A DNA stretch of 64,000 nt from JABFRG01 sp038210445 (GTDB lineage Bacteria; Myxococcota_A; Polyangia; Polyangiales; Polyangiaceae). Positions 63,684 through 64,000 of this stretch are shown piece after piece; position 1 is the stretch's first letter, and each line of letters starts with the position of its first letter. Below the pieces are notes generated by a model. That model saw only the letters and a list, made by a program, of their open reading frames with translations, made no database searches and had not been told where the DNA came from. The stretch covers positions 1 to 64,000 of the forward strand of contig JBBQWQ010000042.1 in assembly GCA_038210445.1 (NCBI GenBank), in the 5' to 3' direction. A program made the position numbers and the translations under genes.

Positions 63684-64000
63684 ATGGTGCGTTCGGTTCG
63701 TCGTTCGGTGGGTGTCGGGCTCCTGGTTGCTGGCTCTCTCGTGGCGTGCGAGCCGCATCAGGCCCTTTCCGCGCCGCAACGGCAGGTGGCAGCGCTCGAG
63801 GCGCGAGGCATGCGAGCGTCGGTGGGTGACGTAGGATGCAACGCCGATCCCCTGCCCGACGGCGCGATTGTCCAGATCTTCGCCGGTGCGGGGTTCACGG
63901 GAGAGCGGCGGGTGCGCACCCTTTTCAGCGATGGCCGAGTCACGCAAGAAGGTGTGCCCCGGCCGCAGACGGCCCTTTTTCACGTTGGCGCGGGGCGTAT
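63684..64000 (+). CDS. Lipoprotein, hypothetical, 3' end outside window
   Basis: Starts at the ATG at 63684 and continues to the window edge. It has a lipoprotein signal (LLVAGSLVAC, lipid Cys at 22). The mature part (QVAALEARGMRASVGDVGCNADPLPDGAIVQIFAG) contains one further Cys; no family recognised from the partial sequence. Confidence 0.65.
   Translation, partial: MVRSVRRSVGVGLLVAGSLVACEPHQALSAPQRQVAALEARGMRASVGDVGCNADPLPDGAIVQIFAGAGFTGERRVRTLFSDGRVTQEGVPRPQTALFHVGAGR

Overview
The window is high-GC DNA with very dense coding on both strands, and it reads as the chromosome of a myxobacterium-like member of the Myxococcota (Deltaproteobacteria in the older sense), probably of the Polyangia type. 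That assignment is inferred from gene content: a Hanks-type Ser/Thr kinase, several FHA-domain proteins, an FHA/AAA+ NtrC-like regulator, an AgmX/PglI-type TonB-like protein, more than a dozen lipoproteins (many with Asp/Gly/Ala-rich or Cys-rich mature regions), PilZ and GGDEF proteins, and a Tad-type pilus locus. No rRNA, CRISPR array or prophage was seen. One tRNA-Leu(UAG) lies on the minus strand near 36.2 kb.

Layout. 0-5.4 kb (minus): a partial sugar-nucleotide epimerase, a YceI protein, then a tight three-gene operon (acyl-CoA-dehydrogenase-like protein, PhnD-like binding protein without a signal peptide, TusA-like/radical SAM fusion) and a 3-hydroxyacyl-CoA dehydrogenase. 5.6-13.3 kb: a receiver-GGDEF diguanylate cyclase, a YyaL/DUF255 thioredoxin-like protein, an LTA-synthase-type sulfatase, and two exported proteins. 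13.3-26 kb (mostly minus): signalling genes, including the NtrC-like regulator, a Ser/Thr kinase with a TPR/PEGA-like partner, a double-FHA zinc-ribbon protein, a signal-peptidase-like protein lacking its catalytic residues, a two-component pair, a PilZ protein and an ECF sigma/FecR pair. 26-45 kb: thiolase plus metallo-hydrolase, an AI-2E transporter, a BON protein, an orphan FliH/SctL-like gene overlapping an M50 protease, many lipoproteins, an AgmX-like protein and a GNAT acetyltransferase. 45.2-58.5 kb (minus): the Tad (type IVc pilus) locus. 58.7-60.7 kb: a secreted M4 metalloprotease. 61.07-63.27 kb: a decayed IS21-type element. The window ends in a partial lipoprotein.

How the genes work together. 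The Tad locus encodes two Flp-type pilins, TadE/TadG-like pseudopilins, prepilin peptidase TadV, RcpC, secretin RcpA, inner-membrane platform proteins TadB and TadC, a TadD-like TPR lipoprotein and two FHA-domain membrane proteins, mostly joined by 4-bp stop/start overlaps. The assembly ATPase TadA and the localisation ATPase TadZ are absent from the locus. The locus is interrupted by a 183-bp element with 20-bp inverted ends. That element supplies the stop codon of a protein that is only the propeptide half of an M4 protease, and a full-length paralogue sits at the other end of the locus.

The observations most worth pursuing are the ACAD/PhnD-like/TusA-radical SAM operon, whose three products each lack a hallmark of their family, the Tad locus without TadA/TadZ but with FHA proteins, and the propeptide gene truncated by the mobile element.
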